64,000 nt of DNA from Papaver somniferum (lineage: Eukaryota; Streptophyta; Magnoliopsida; Ranunculales; Papaveraceae): positions 3,934,406 to 3,998,405 of the forward strand of contig NW_020639929.1 in the NCBI RefSeq assembly GCF_003573695.1, given 5' to 3'. Numbering within the stretch: position 1 is the first letter of the stretch; every line of letters begins with the position of its first letter. The notes under the pieces are model-generated. The model made no database searches and was not told the DNA's origin. It saw only the letters and a list, made by a program, of their open reading frames with translations. The translations under genes and the position numbers were made by a program. Of this stretch, positions 1 through 11,608 are shown one piece after another.

Positions 1-395
1 TTTTCTCATGATATAAGAAGAACTTGGTCGAAGCGAAAGCTTACCAACACATATTTCGAGAAATATGTAAGCAAGATATACTCAACATGAAATCTCAAAT
101 ATGTGTAGAGAAAACTATATCGTAACACGACTTATGTTTCAATATAGGAGATAGTAGAAATAGACTTTCCAAGTGATAGATAAGTTCAAGTCTCCACATA
201 CCTTTTGTCGAAGAAGTTCCACAAGCTCCCCTTAGTGGTTCTTCGTCTTCAATAGATGAACGTCGATAGATTTAAGCTCAACTACACTATCTATGTCCTA
301 GTCCGAGAATCTACAAATAGGCTAGAAATCAAGACTTATAGTTTTGATCACTAGCATTGACAAACATGCGAGTTTGAATGAGCAATGCTCTAACA
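1..395 (-). repeat. Partial LTR of large non-autonomous copia-type element (LTR copy 0)
   Basis: This is the U3-side end of the same LTR found complete at 16579-19057 and 22908-25412. On the minus strand it begins TGTTAGAGCATTGC at 395 and runs off the left window edge. A purine-rich tract lies directly outside it, so it is the 3' LTR of the leftmost internal copy. Short ORFs here are not genes. Confidence 0.85.
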
Positions 396-409
396 ATCTC
401 CCCCTTTAT
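396..409 (-). promoter_or_regulatory. Polypurine tract of copia-type element, copy 1
   Basis: On the minus strand the sequence reads TAAAGGGGGAGAT directly before the LTR start TGTTAGAGC. This is the expected place and composition for the plus-strand primer of reverse transcription. The equivalent tract beside the middle LTR is AAAGGAGGAGAT (19058-19071). Confidence 0.75.
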
Positions 410-797
410 CAACTTTAGTGACAAAACTATCAATACATATGTATTACAAAAAAGATAAAATAAATGTAGCTTCTTATCCACATGCTTGATCTCCTTTGCA
501 TCTTCAACGCGACTCGAAATCTTCGTCACTTCCAAGTACTCCATGATCCTAAAGGTTGTAAGTTCAGCATCATAGTTGTTGAAGATCCGTAGCTATAACA
601 ATGAGAAAACAAAATGCTCTCAATCATTGTTATACAGTGTCATAGTATTATTACACAACATCAAAGTTCAATTGTATCATAACTTTGACAATAACACTAT
701 GGTGATATGAATCGCTCCCCCTTAATAAATACATATCTCAACATGAAAACCACTCCCCCTTACATAATGATCCTTAAACCATATGTATTTGTAGTGT
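410..797 (-). mobile_element. 3' internal non-coding part of copia-type element copy 1, left of nested insertion
   Basis: The sequence matches 19072-19455 of the second copy with only point differences and ends at GTGTGAACT, where the Athila-like element inserted. It resumes at 13390. No ORF is conserved between the two copies here. Confidence 0.8.
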
Positions 798-802
798 GAA
801 CT
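798..802. repeat. Target site duplication GAACT, left copy
   Basis: GAACT precedes the left LTR terminus (TGATG at 803) and recurs at 13390-13394 right after the other terminus (TATCA). The unoccupied site is seen in the second copia-type copy near 19451 as GTGTGAACTACACATT, which confirms the insertion boundaries. Confidence 0.93.
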
Positions 803-2448
803 TGATGTATTGTCAAAGTTGTTGTTGTAATAGATAGAGTTCGTTCAAGACTTGTGAAGGTTGTGCTTTTAGATTTAAATTTTAAAACTAAAAAAAATAA
901 AGCAAATTAAAACTGAATATATTAGAGAGACCGTGGTTCAGGATTTCACCATTCACCAAAATTCATGTAATTTAATGTTAATTTTTATCATGCAATTCTA
1001 GACAATATAACTCCAATCAAAAGAACTTGTGATTCTAATCATTGCCTAAATTAGATTTTCAAAAAATCAATTGTTAATCGCAAGAATGAAGTATCAAAAG
1101 CCCTAAACTAAGCATACTTCATCAAGAGAAAACCCAACTAATTAATAAATATCATTACTCAATTTTCATTCGGTGCAAATAATCATAAAAGAATTTCATA
1201 AATAAATTCAAATAAATTTTACCACATAACTTTTAGAAGAATGGCTTCCTCCATCGCCCCGGAAGATTGGGTTTAGATCATCATGTTTCAAACACACTCA
1301 AAATATGTATTCATGGCTCAAAAAGTGTTTACAAGAAGAGAAAATAGTGAAACAGAAAATCTGCAACAACACATGCGCGTTGCAGACCGACTGTTTCAAC
1401 TCTCAACTGTTATGATGAAGATAACCGTTACAAATATGAAGATAAATGTGCAAAAGAGGATGACGAAACTGTTACAATGAAGATAAATGTTGCAAAAGTG
1501 GATGAAGCAACTGTTACAATAAAGATAAATGTTGCAAACCAGTTGAAGAAACTGTGACAAGAATTTGAAGAAACCGTTACGACGGATGAAGAAACCGTCG
1601 ATGTTTCCCTGTTCTTCACGAGCAGCAGCAACAGAGTTCTGAAAACTCTTGATTCACGCTTCCTGAGCTCTCCTTTCGACCCCAAACTCTCCCTTCCCCT
1701 TCTATGTGATCCTAAGAACCTATTTATACATCATTGCGACATTGAATCTCCCAGAATCTCTTTATTTAATCCCATTATTTCTTTTATTCTCGAAAATATA
1801 TTGTTTCCAAAAATCGTTTTCCTACGCGTCTGAAGCTGTATTTATTTCCTTCTATACCTTCTTCACGCTCCAGAATATCGATCAACTCTTCCAAACACGT
1901 GCATTACACGTTTAAATTCCTCACAACTCGTGCAAGCTCATGTTTTTCTTCTAACTCCCTGTTTGGATTAAACCAAGTTATCCTGCCAAATTTGATCAAA
2001 ACAAACACCCACACTAGCTCTGTTAGGACATATCACAACTACCCATGAAGTTTCAGCGATTTAATCACACAAAAACTCCTCCAAACATTCAATCGAAATT
2101 CTTCCAGTGAAGTGAAATGTTTTCCCGCCAATATTGGTTTTGAATTTGAGAAGAAGATGTCCTCCCCCTAATCATGTACGGGTTTCCCTTTAGCACTTGC
2201 CTTATGGGGTGCAAATAGTAATTTTTGGGCGTAAATACTAATTTTTCTGGGGTTTCTCCGGCACATTTTTGGGGTGCTTCCGGTGCATTATCCTGGGGTG
2301 TAAAACACCACTTTTCGAGCCAATTTTGTTGCAAGAGCTTATTTCTCTATAAATACCTACAAAGACATAAAATAACAAAATAAATACAAAATCGAGCACT
2401 AACAATACATACAATTGAGACATATTAGACACAAAAATGCGTCTATCA
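803..2448 (-). repeat. 3' LTR of Athila-like element (1646 bp)
   Basis: It is bounded by TGATG...TATCA on the plus strand (TGATAGACGC...CATCA in element orientation). It is bordered outside by the TSD and inside by a polypurine tract. It is homologous to 10249-12234 apart from a MITE and a small tandem duplication there. ORFs inside (for example 1283-1480, 2089-2432) are not conserved and are rejected as genes. Confidence 0.92.
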
Positions 2449-2463
2449 ACACCCCCAAACTTA
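2449..2463 (-). promoter_or_regulatory. 3' polypurine tract of Athila-like element
   Basis: The minus strand reads AATAAGTTTGGGGGTGT up to the LTR start TGATAG. The same AAGTTTGGGGGT core sits before the 3' LTR of the related element at 31399-31414. Confidence 0.8.
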
Positions 2464-3690
2464 TTATTTGCTAGTCCTCGAGGAAATCAAAACTACAAAA
2501 TAAAAATGAAAATGACTACACTTAGCACGTGCATCAAGCCGTTAAACCGCTAGGTGGCCCTAGCGGCTGAGTGTTGTCTCCGGAGGGCTTACCAGAGATG
2601 TACCCACAAAACCTTTACTCCATACCCTAGCTATCTATGCAGAACCTTGGAAGGCACTAAAGAATCTCCTTCGTTGGCATACTTATTGACTACAGGAGGA
2701 AGTACCCTGATGCCAAATTCCAATTGTTGTACACGAGTTTGCACTCAAGCATACTAAAATTCATATGAAGTGACAGAGCTTTACTCATATAGTCGCACTA
2801 TGGACATCAATATCCGGAGTCAAAACTAATCACATGGATAGATCAAGAAGATGGATATAGAAAAACATAGATGGTTTTGATGTTTACTAGGTGAACGGTG
2901 TTTCTCATATCTGTCTGAAGTCCTCCGCCAAAATGAACCTATCCTAATGGACTGAGATACCGGTCTGACTAATATCAGCACACTGGCATATACAAGGGTA
3001 CCAGTGGTCGATAATCTTAACTCTAGGTCAACACAACTGGCATATACAAGGGTACCAGTGGTCGACTTTATTGAATTTATTCCAGTTGGTCTAATGACCT
3101 GGTCTCTTTTTCTTCTTCTTCTTTTTCTTTTTTCTTCTTTTTTTTTTCTTTTTTTTTTCTTTTTTTTTTTTTGTATCTCAATCACTCTAATTCACCCTAG
3201 CATTGGTAACAACTTGAATCGTGAGCCCCACCTAATCACTTAGAGAAACATAGTTTAAAAACAAAACAAAATAAAAACAGAAGTGAAAAGGACTCAACGA
3301 GATATGGTGAAACTATCATGTTATTTCTAACACCTGAGCTCTGTGCTTTTATGAATAGACTCTTTAGATGTTGCATTCTAGTCATATTGGTTCCTCAACT
3401 CCTATAACCAAAATGTTTCCATACACTTAGATTGGTTAGTGCCATCCTTAATAGGCATAAATTTCTAGGCTCTGGAGTTTATTTATTGCAACTAAAAGCT
3501 AACAAAAAGTTTTTTCCCTACCCCCAAACTTAAATCTAACATTTTCCTCAATGTTTCTAATGAAAGAGCAATACCAAACAGTAAAGTAACATGAGGAATT
3601 AGTAAAGAGAGAAGTCGGAAAGATAGTACCTGGGTGAAGAGAGAAATCAAAAACTAATATACAACAACATACAATCGCCTCGATGGTCAA
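2464..3690 (-). other. 3' non-coding region of Athila-like element with second PPT-like tract
   Basis: This stretch lies between the integrase stop and the 3' PPT. It holds a T-rich run on the plus strand (3113-3171), a repeated ~30-bp segment (two copies near 2983-3065) and a second PPT-like motif at 3516-3532 (minus strand AAGTTTGGGGGTAGGG) preceded by an ACATTGAGGA box. No env-like ORF is visible. Apparent ORFs such as 2826-3185 are read through the homopolymer and are not credible. Confidence 0.75.
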
Positions 3691-4362
3691 TCAAGGGTAA
3701 ACAGGGTCCTCCAGAAGGACCTCCTCAATATCATCTGTAGGAAAGGGATCTAAAAAGGGTTTCAATCTCTGACCGTTAACCTTTGAAGAACTACTACCAT
3801 CCGGTGTCTCGATCTCAACAGCTCCATGAGGAAAGACAATGCGAACAATAAAAGGACCCGTCCACCGAGAACGTAACTTCCCAGGGAAAAGATGCAAGCG
3901 GGTATCATACAGAAGAACTTTTTGACCTGGAGAAAATGACTTTCTTAAGATATTTCTATCATGCACAAGTTTCATTTTGTTCTTATACTCCTTAGCACTA
4001 CCGTATGCATCTCTACGAATCTCTTCCAACTCATTGAGCTGGAGTTTCCTATGGGCTCCTGCCTTGTCAAGTGAAAAATTTAGCTGCTTAACAGCCCAAT
4101 AAGCTCTATGTTCTAACTCAACAGGTAAGTGACAAGACTTACCATACACAAGTCGATAAGGTGAAATTCCAATTGGGGTCTTAAACGCAGTTCGGTAAGC
4201 CCATAATGCATCAGTAAGCCTAGACGACCAGTCTTTCCGATTAGGAATAACTGTTTTCTCTAATATACGTTTTATCTCCCTATTGGAAACTTCTACCTGA
4301 CCACTAGTCTGTGGATGATACGGGGTAGCTACCTTATGTGTAATACCATATTTCTTCATCAA
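3691..4362 (-). pseudogene. Integrase C-terminal part (Athila-like pol), separated by a frameshift
   Basis: The 223-residue frame starts [18 protein letters not shown] and contains [11 protein letters not shown], whose E is the third acidic residue of the D,D-35-E integrase centre. The later part ([24 protein letters not shown]) matches the C-terminal GPY/F-type domain of gypsy integrases. The upstream pol frame stops at 4359-4361 and this frame begins at 4362. They join inside the catalytic core, so a single-base frameshift near 4375-4380 separates them. It integrates element cDNA into chromosomes and in this copy would not be made as a full-length protein. Confidence 0.9.
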
Positions 4363-6815
4363 AAGCTCAAAGGTCCATTACAAAAGTGCGACCCTCCATC
4401 ACTAATTATAGCTCGCGGTATACCAAAACGTGTAAGTATATTATTTTTCAAGAACTCAACCACAACCCTATGGTCATTGGTTTTACACGCATCCGCCTCA
4501 ATCCACTTAGAGACATAGTCTACAGCGACATGGATGTATAAGTTACCAAAAGAATTAGGAAACGGACCCATAAAGTCAATACCCCACACATCAAAGACCT
4601 CCACAACTAAAATAGGGTTCAAGGGCATCATGTTCCTACGTGAAATGGTTCCTAATTTCTGGCAACGTTCACAAGTCACACAGTAACTATGGGAGTCTTT
4701 AAACAACGAAGGCCAATAGAATCCACACTGCAATATCTTAGCAGCAGTTTTCCTAGCACTAAAGTGACCCCCACAAGCATGATCATGACAAAAGGAAATA
4801 ATACTGGACTGGTCACTCTCAGGTATACATCTCCTAATAATCTGGTCTGGACAATACTTAAACAAATAAGGATCATCCCAGAAGAAGTGCTTAACCTCAG
4901 CTAAAAACCTAGAACGATCTTGTTTACCCCAATGTTGGGGCATTCGACCAGTAACAAGATAGTTCACTATATTCGCATACCAAGGTAATTGGGTAACAAA
5001 GAACAATTGTTCATCAGGAAAGCTATCCCTTATAGGAAGGGAATCATCAGGGGAACTAACAAATAGCCTAAACAAGTGGTCTGCTACAACATTTTCGGCA
5101 CCCTTTTTGTCTCTAATGTCTGGAGAAAACTCTTGCAACAAAAGGATCCACCTAATCAATCTAGGTTTTGTATCCTTCTTAGACAAAAGATATTTCAAAG
5201 CAGCATGATCAGTATATATGATGATCTTAGAACCTAAGAGATAGGGTCTAAACTTGTCTAAGGCAAACACAATGGCTAACAGTTCCTTCTCAGTAGTGGT
5301 ATAGTTCAACTGGGCATCATTTAGAGTTTTGCTAGCATAGTAAATCACATGAAGTAATTTGTTTTCTCGCTGACCTAGCACTACACCAATAGCATAATCT
5401 GAAGCATCACACATGATCTCAAAGGGTAGGTTCCAGTTGGGTGCCTGGACTATGGGGGCGGTAGTGACTAAATTCTTAAGCTTCTCAAAAGCCTCTAAAC
5501 AAGCATCATCAAAGACAAACTTAACATCTTTTGCAAGCAAATTGCAAAGAGGTCTAGAAATTAAGATAAAATCCTTAATGAATCGACGATAAAAACCTGC
5601 ATGCCCTGAGAATGACCTAATATCTCTTATGGTTTTTGGGACCTGTAAAGTTTTAATCAGGTCAACTATGGCTTTATCTACCTCTATACCCTTAGAAGAT
5701 ACGATATGCCCTAAAACAATTCCTGAACGAACCATGAAGTGACATTTCTCCCAATTAAGCACTAAATTCTTTTCCTTACACCTATCCAACACTAGTGCCA
5801 AATGATGCAAGCACTCATCGAAAGACGAACCAAACACTGAAAAATCATCTATAAAGACCTCTAAGAACCGTTCCACCATGTCAGAAAATATGCTCATCAT
5901 GCAACGCTGAAAAGTCGCAGGGGCATTACAAAGCCCAAAAGGCATGCGTCTATACGCAAAGGTACCAAAGGGACAGGTAAAAGTGGTTTTCTCCTGGTCT
6001 TCTGGGGCAATAACGATCTGATTATATCCATAATAGCCATCTAAAAAGAAGTAGTGACTATGTCCAGCTAATCTCTCTACCATCTGGTCGATGAAGGGAA
6101 GGGGAAAGTCGTCCTTCCTAGTGACCTTGTTCATTTTCCTATAGTCAATACAAACACGCCAACCCGTGTTTACTCGGGTCGGGATTAACTCATTGTTATC
6201 ATTCTGGACTACAGTAATACCAGATTTCTTGGGAACAACCTGAACGGGGCTGACCCACTTACTGTCTGAAATAGGGTAGATAATGCCTGCATCTAACAAC
6301 TTAAGGACCTCGTTTCGAACTACCTTTTTCATATTAGGGTTTAGTCGACGTTGCATCTCCTTAGAAGGTTTGGTATCACTCTCTAAATAGATATGATGCA
6401 TACAAAAAGTGGGATTTATACCCTTAATGTCAGCTATGGTCCACCCTAAAGCTTCCTTGTTGTTTTGAAGGACGGTTACTAGCCTACTTTCCTGGTCACT
6501 ATCCAAGACAGAAGAAATAATCACAGGTAAAGTCTCAGACGGGCCTAAAAACCTATATTTTAGGGAATCTGGCAATGGTTTTAGGTCCAACTTAGGAGGC
6601 TCTTCTAACGAAGGAACTAGGGTAGGCTCAGAAACTGGTAGTGGTTCGACTTTAGGTTTCCATCCATTACTAGTATCTAACAAAGGGGTTGAATCTAACA
6701 AAGCATTCACCTCATTAATCACATTATCATCATCAAAATCAATCCCAAAGTGAGCTAGGCATTTCTCTAATGGATCTTCTAACAAAGTGTTTGGTAATGA
6801 CTCCTCGACTAATGT
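4359..6815 (-). pseudogene. Reverse transcriptase - RNase H - integrase N-terminal part (Athila-like pol)
   Basis: The frame is open from just after the protease-end stop (6816-6818) to 4359. Its order is: a linker of about 150 residues; RT with [34 protein letters not shown] and the catalytic box FIDDFSVFG; RNase H with [18 protein letters not shown] and [11 protein letters not shown]; then an integrase zinc domain ([10 protein letters not shown]...CVTCERC), [11 protein letters not shown] (first catalytic D) and IISDGGSHF (second D). It ends in a premature stop inside the integrase core. It shares the gag and protease frame, so the ancestor had one continuous gag-pol ORF. DHLFRL replaces the usual DHLSRL at the RNase H end. 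Confidence 0.92.
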
Positions 6816-7853
6816 TCATATCATGTTCACCTCTTCTATGTTCGAGTCATCTAGTTCGGAGGGTAGCTTACTAATATTAAAAATGTTTAGCTCAATAGTC
6901 ATATTACCAAAAGACAATTTCATAATACCATTTCGACAGTTAATGATCGCATTAGATGTAGCTAAAAACGGGCAACCTAAAATTACCGGTATCTGGTTCT
7001 CTGGGTCAGGGACAGGTTGGGTATCTAGGATAACAAAATCCACTGGATAAATAAACTTTTCAACCTCTAGGAGAACATCCTCGATCACACCACGAGGAAT
7101 TTTAACGGACCTATCAGCTAACTGAAGTGTCATATGGGTAGGTTTCATCTCACCAAGTCCTATCTTAAGGTACACATGATATGGTAGTAAGTTCACACTA
7201 GCTCCTAAGTCAAGCAACGCTTTCTCAACACGGTATTTACCTATTGTGCAAGAAATGGTAGGGGACCCTGGGTCTTTATACTTAGGAGTATCGTGACTAG
7301 CTAGAAAGGATTTCTTCTGGACATTAAGCTTTCGCTTTCGCGTACACATATCCTTGAGAAACTTGGCATAAGAGGGAATCTGCTTAATTGCATCTATTAG
7401 TGGAAGGTTGATAGTTACCTGCTTAAAAATCTCCAATATATCATTAAAATTGGACTCCCTCTTAGTTGGAACTAGCAGCTGTGGGAATGGGGCTCTAGGG
7501 ACAAATACGGGATCAATATGACCCTCATTGGTCTCTTTGGAGACTCTATCAGTCTCCTCAGTTTCTGGTTCAGAAGGGTGAACTACAGCATGTTCACTAT
7601 CAGGCATGAAAACCTTGTTGTCTATCTCTCTACCACTCCAAAGGGTTTTAATAGAATTCACATGATCATATGGTCTTTCACTTATTTCATTAATTCCTCT
7701 AGGGTTGGGTTGAGTCTGACTAAGAAAATTACCTCTTTCTCTTAAAGACTCATTTATCTGACTAACCTGGGTTTTTAACTCGGAAATAGCCTGAGAGTTA
7801 GCATGACCTATTCTCTTATTTTCTTCTAAACCTTGAGCAACAGATTGTTGAAA
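6816..7853 (-). pseudogene. Aspartic protease region of Athila-like polyprotein
   Basis: This is in the same frame as gag (stop TAG at 7854-7856) and pol. The first ~64 codons are an open linker. The protease active-site motif is ALLDLGASVNLLP, with D-L-G in place of the retroviral D-T/S-G, as usual in Athila-type elements. Near the end are PVILGCPFLATSNAIINCR and LSFGNMTIELNIF, typical of this branch. The segment ends at an in-frame TGA (6816-6818), after which the same frame continues into RT. It would cleave the polyprotein in the virus-like particle. In this copy it is cut off on both sides by stops. Confidence 0.88.
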
Positions 7854-9134
7854 CTACACAGCGTTACGAGTTAACAAAGCAAGAGACTCTTCTAAACTCA
7901 TAATCTTCTTATCCGAAGGGTTCTGAAACTGTGCCGGAGCTGAAGGATTATTAGTATAGCCAAAACCTGGAGGAACCTGAGCATTACTAGACTGACCTTG
8001 ATTCTGGCCCTTGGACCAAGAAAGGTTTGGATGGTTTCTCCAGCCAGGGTTATAGGTTTCTGAATATGGGTCAAACTTCTGTCGGTTATCAAACCTAGTG
8101 TTGTTATAAAGAGCATTGGCTTGCTCTTCAACAGCATGGCCTTCCCAAAAAGGCTCATTTCTTCCACTACTACCACTAGAATGACTTAATTCTAAAGCTT
8201 CTACCCTTTTGGCTATAGCTACTATTTTGGCATCTGACTCATGAGATCCTTCTACCCTATTAACATTTCCTCTACTTAGAAGAATTGTTTTCTGGGGTTC
8301 CCTACTATTTTCCCATTGTTGGGTCTTATCGGCGATTTCATTCAAAAATGTCATCGCTTCATCAAAAGTTTTATTCTCAAACCCACCTGTGCATAAGGAC
8401 TCAACCATGGTTGTTGTTGAATAATCTAAACCCTCGTAGAGGATCTGAACTAACCTAACCTTCTCCAAACCATGATGAGGACATTGAGATATCAATTCAT
8501 TGAACCTTTCTAAGTACCTATATAAAGATTCTCCCTCTTGTTGGGCAAAAGTACATATTTGTGTCCTAATAGACGATGTTTTATGCCTTGGGAAAAACTT
8601 ATGTATAAAGGCAGAAGTAAGTTGGTCATAGGTTTCAATTGACTCAGAGTCCAAACTATACATCCAAGATTTGGCTTTATATTTCAAGGAAAAGGGGAAT
8701 AACCTAAGTTTCAACGCATCATCACTTAGGTTTTTAATTTTCAGAGTACTACAAACTTCCTCAAATTCCCTAACATGAAAACAGGGGTTCTCATTCTCCT
8801 TCCCTAAAAACATTGGGAGCATCTGTAAAGTCCCAGGTTTCAGTTCATAATTTTCCTCGGTTTCAGCTAACTTGATACAAGACGGACGAGAGGTCCTAGT
8901 TGGGTTTAGAAAAGCTTTCAAATTTGCCATTTCTGGCACTACCAAAGGACTAGGAGTACTAGGGGTACTTTCCTCACGAAGAGACAGATGCTCAAAACTG
9001 AAGTTTCCAAAAACGGGGCTCTCAAAAGAAGAGTCTTCGAGCTCCCCGCCTTCACAAGAAGAACTACTAGGTTTGTCACTAATCAAACGACCTAGAGTGT
9101 TTCTTTTCCAAGCACGTTTAAAAACTTCGGGCAT
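7854..9134 (-). CDS. gag: Gag protein of Athila-like retrotransposon (426 aa)
   Basis: The ATG start MPEVFKRAWKRN follows a ~1.1 kb leader. The Retrotrans_gag fold is covered by about residues 100-235 (LRLFPFSLKYKAKSWMYSL, FIHKFFPRHKTSSIRTQI, ESLYRYLERFNELISQCPHHG). The C-terminal part has DPYSETYNPGWRNHPNLSW, characteristic of Athila-type gag. I see no CCHC zinc knuckle, although related elements often have one just before this segment. The ORF ends at TAG (7854-7856), beyond which the same frame stays open into the protease, so the stop is probably a mutation (CAG to TAG) rather than the natural gag end. It forms the virus-like particle shell. Confidence 0.88.
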   Translation of the reverse strand: MPEVFKRAWKRNTLGRLISDKPSSSSCEGGELEDSSFESPVFGNFSFEHLSLREESTPSTPSPLVVPEMANLKAFLNPTRTSRPSCIKLAETEENYELKPGTLQMLPMFLGKENENPCFHVREFEEVCSTLKIKNLSDDALKLRLFPFSLKYKAKSWMYSLDSESIETYDQLTSAFIHKFFPRHKTSSIRTQICTFAQQEGESLYRYLERFNELISQCPHHGLEKVRLVQILYEGLDYSTTTMVESLCTGGFENKTFDEAMTFLNEIADKTQQWENSREPQKTILLSRGNVNRVEGSHESDAKIVAIAKRVEALELSHSSGSSGRNEPFWEGHAVEEQANALYNNTRFDNRQKFDPYSETYNPGWRNHPNLSWSKGQNQGQSSNAQVPPGFGYTNNPSAPAQFQNPSDKKIMSLEESLALLTRNAV

Positions 9135-10225
9135 ACACTAGAAAAAAAAAATCAAAAAGAAAAGTCCTAAAACGGAAGGGATGTTCTATGCAAACACAAA
9201 CAAGGATGACTCCACTACAGCAAACCTACTGATTTATAGCAAACAAAAAGCATGATGGCTCCACTTAGATTGTTTTTAGACCAGCTTTTAATCCTTCGAA
9301 CGGGAATTCGTTACAATTTAAGCAAACCCCTCTGGAATCAATCCGAGTCAAAGTAAGTTGAATAGAGGCGAGGGAAGCTCGGTGGAGCTTTGATACCCAA
9401 GGCCTCACCGGTATTACAAGGCGGCGCAGTCACGCATTCAACTTACAGAAACCGTCAAGAACTTCGAAGTATGCTTAAAAGAGTAACCAATATTTTTCGA
9501 ATGACTTTCCTGTTAAGATCGTTACCCTATCGGTCTCGTTCTAGTCAAAATTTTAGGCTTAGGTTCGCGTTTGGTGTCGTTTTCCTAAGGCGGACAAGAA
9601 GAGAACGGTGATGAAATCCGAACCCTTATCTTGTATGGCCAGTCCTTTCCCTTTACTAGGAAATTAAAGCAGTCGTTTTCAAGTCCTCAACATATATGCA
9701 TACGAAGGAAGACAGTAACTCGCTGACAGGGGATTCGCGAGTGTTTCGACAAACTTACCTCCCGTACCAGACGAGGGATGAACCTTTGTAGTCGACTCGG
9801 GCCACGACTCCTATGTCATGTACGAACCCGAGGGGCCGAGGTGATATTTTAATCACCGTCCTTCTCTGCAAACAGTTTATATTTAAATTACCCTTCCGTA
9901 GTATTTAAAAATAATGTCCCAAAATTTAAAGTCCAAAGTCCAAAATTATAAAGTGCAAAAGAAAAAGAAAGTCTAAAAAAATAAAAATCTACAAAAATAA
10001 AAATGTCATATTTTTTTCTCTCTTTTTTTTTATTAAAAAAAATAATCTTCTTCTTTCGCTCCTTTCGCGTTGCCTTTTACTCCAGCCTTTATGTATTCAA
10101 CAAAAGCTTTGGCAAAATTTTCTTGCGCTCCAAATTCCAAAATCTGAAAGAAAAAGACAAAAACCCAAAAACGTAAAGAAGAACAAATAAAAAAAAAATC
10201 TAAAAACTCTAGCCTAAAGTCAAGT
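9135..10225 (-). other. 5' leader of Athila-like element (untranslated, between PBS and gag)
   Basis: No credible ORF. Two stretches (about 9210-9450 and 9720-9850) are clearly similar in reverse complement to the leader of the 25670-32919 element (about 28000-28210 and 27577-27720). Such shared leader sequence is the expected site of RNA dimerisation or packaging signals, though that role is inferred. Confidence 0.7.
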
Positions 10226-10243
10226 CCGCGTCGGCGGCGCCAA
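10226..10243 (-). promoter_or_regulatory. Primer binding site of Athila-like element
   Basis: The minus strand reads TGGCGCCGCCGACGCGGAC a few bases after the LTR end CATCA. The first eight bases equal the start of the tRNA-Asp-type PBS (TGGCGCCGTTGCCGGGGA) used by many plant gypsy elements. The remainder is diverged, so tRNA assignment is tentative. Confidence 0.6.
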
Positions 10244-11608
10244 AATATTGATGTATGTTCAAAGTTGTTGTAGTAATAAATAGAGTTCGTTCAAGATTTG
10301 TGAAGGTTGTGCTTTTAGATTTAAATTTTAAAACTAAAGAAAATAAAGCAAATTAAAACTGATTATATTAGAGAGACCGGGGTTCAGGATTTCACCATTC
10401 ACCAAAATTCATGTAATTTAATGTTAATTTTTATCATGCAATTCTAGGCAATATAACTCCAATCAAAAGAAATTGTGATTCTAATCATTGCCTAAATTAG
10501 ATTTTCAAAACATCAATTGTTAATCGCAAGAATGAAGTATCAAAATCCCTAAACTAAGCATACTTCATCAAGAGAAAACACAACTAATTAATAAAAATCA
10601 TTACTCAATTTCATTCGGTGCAAATAATCATAAAAGAATTGCATAAATAAATTCAAATAAATTTTACCACATAACTTTTGGAAGAATGGCTTCCTCCATC
10701 GCCCCGAAAGATTGGGTTTATCTCATCATGTTGGAAACACACTCAAAATATGTATTCATGGATCAAAAAGTGTTTACAAGAAGAGAAAATAGTGAAACAG
10801 GAAATATGAAGATAAATGTTGCAGAAGAGGATGAAGAAACTATTACAATGAAGATAAATGTTGCAAAAGAGGATGAGGAAACTGTTTCAATGAAGATAAA
10901 TGTTGCAAACTAGTTGAAGAAACTGTGACAAGCATTTTAAGAAACCATTACGATGGATGAAGAAACCGTCGTTGTTTCCCTATTCTTCACGAGCAGCAGC
11001 AATAGAGTTCTGAAAACTCTTGATTCACGCTTCCGGAGCTCTCCTATCGACCCCAAACTCTCCCTTCCCCTTCTATGTGATCCTAGGAACCTATTTATAC
11101 ATCATCGCGACATTGAATCTCCCAAAATCTCTTTATTTAATCCCATTATTTCTTTTATTCTCGAAAATATATTGCTTCCAAAAATCGTTTTCCTACGCGT
11201 CTGCAGCTGTATTTCTTTCCTTCTATACCTTCTTCACACTCCAGAATATCGATCAACTCTTCCAAACACGTGCAGTACACGTTTAAATTCCTCACAACTC
11301 GTGCAAGCTCATGTTTTTCCTCCAACTCCATGTTTGGATTAAAACAAGTTATCCAGCCAAATTTGATCGAAACAAACACCCACACTAGCTCTGTTAGGAC
11401 ATATCACAACTACCCATGAAGTTTTGGCGATTGAATCACACAAAAACTCCTCCAAACATTCGATCGAAATTCTTCCAGTGAAATGAAATGTTTTCCCGCC
11501 AAAATTGGTTTTGAATTTGAGAAGAAGATGTCCTCCCCCTAATCCTGTACGGGTTTCCCTTTAGCACTTGCCTTATGGGGTGCAAATAGTAATTTTTGGG
11601 CGTAATTA

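Noticed and set aside
2826..3243. Lysine- or phenylalanine-rich proteins on both strands
   Set aside because: They read through the A/T homopolymer; the same holds for 12790-12990 and the N-filled frames at 30474-30868.
7854..7856. Natural gag-pol read-through stop
   Set aside because: Two further lesions and open frame on both sides are better explained by mutation; no read-through context or frameshift signal was recognised.
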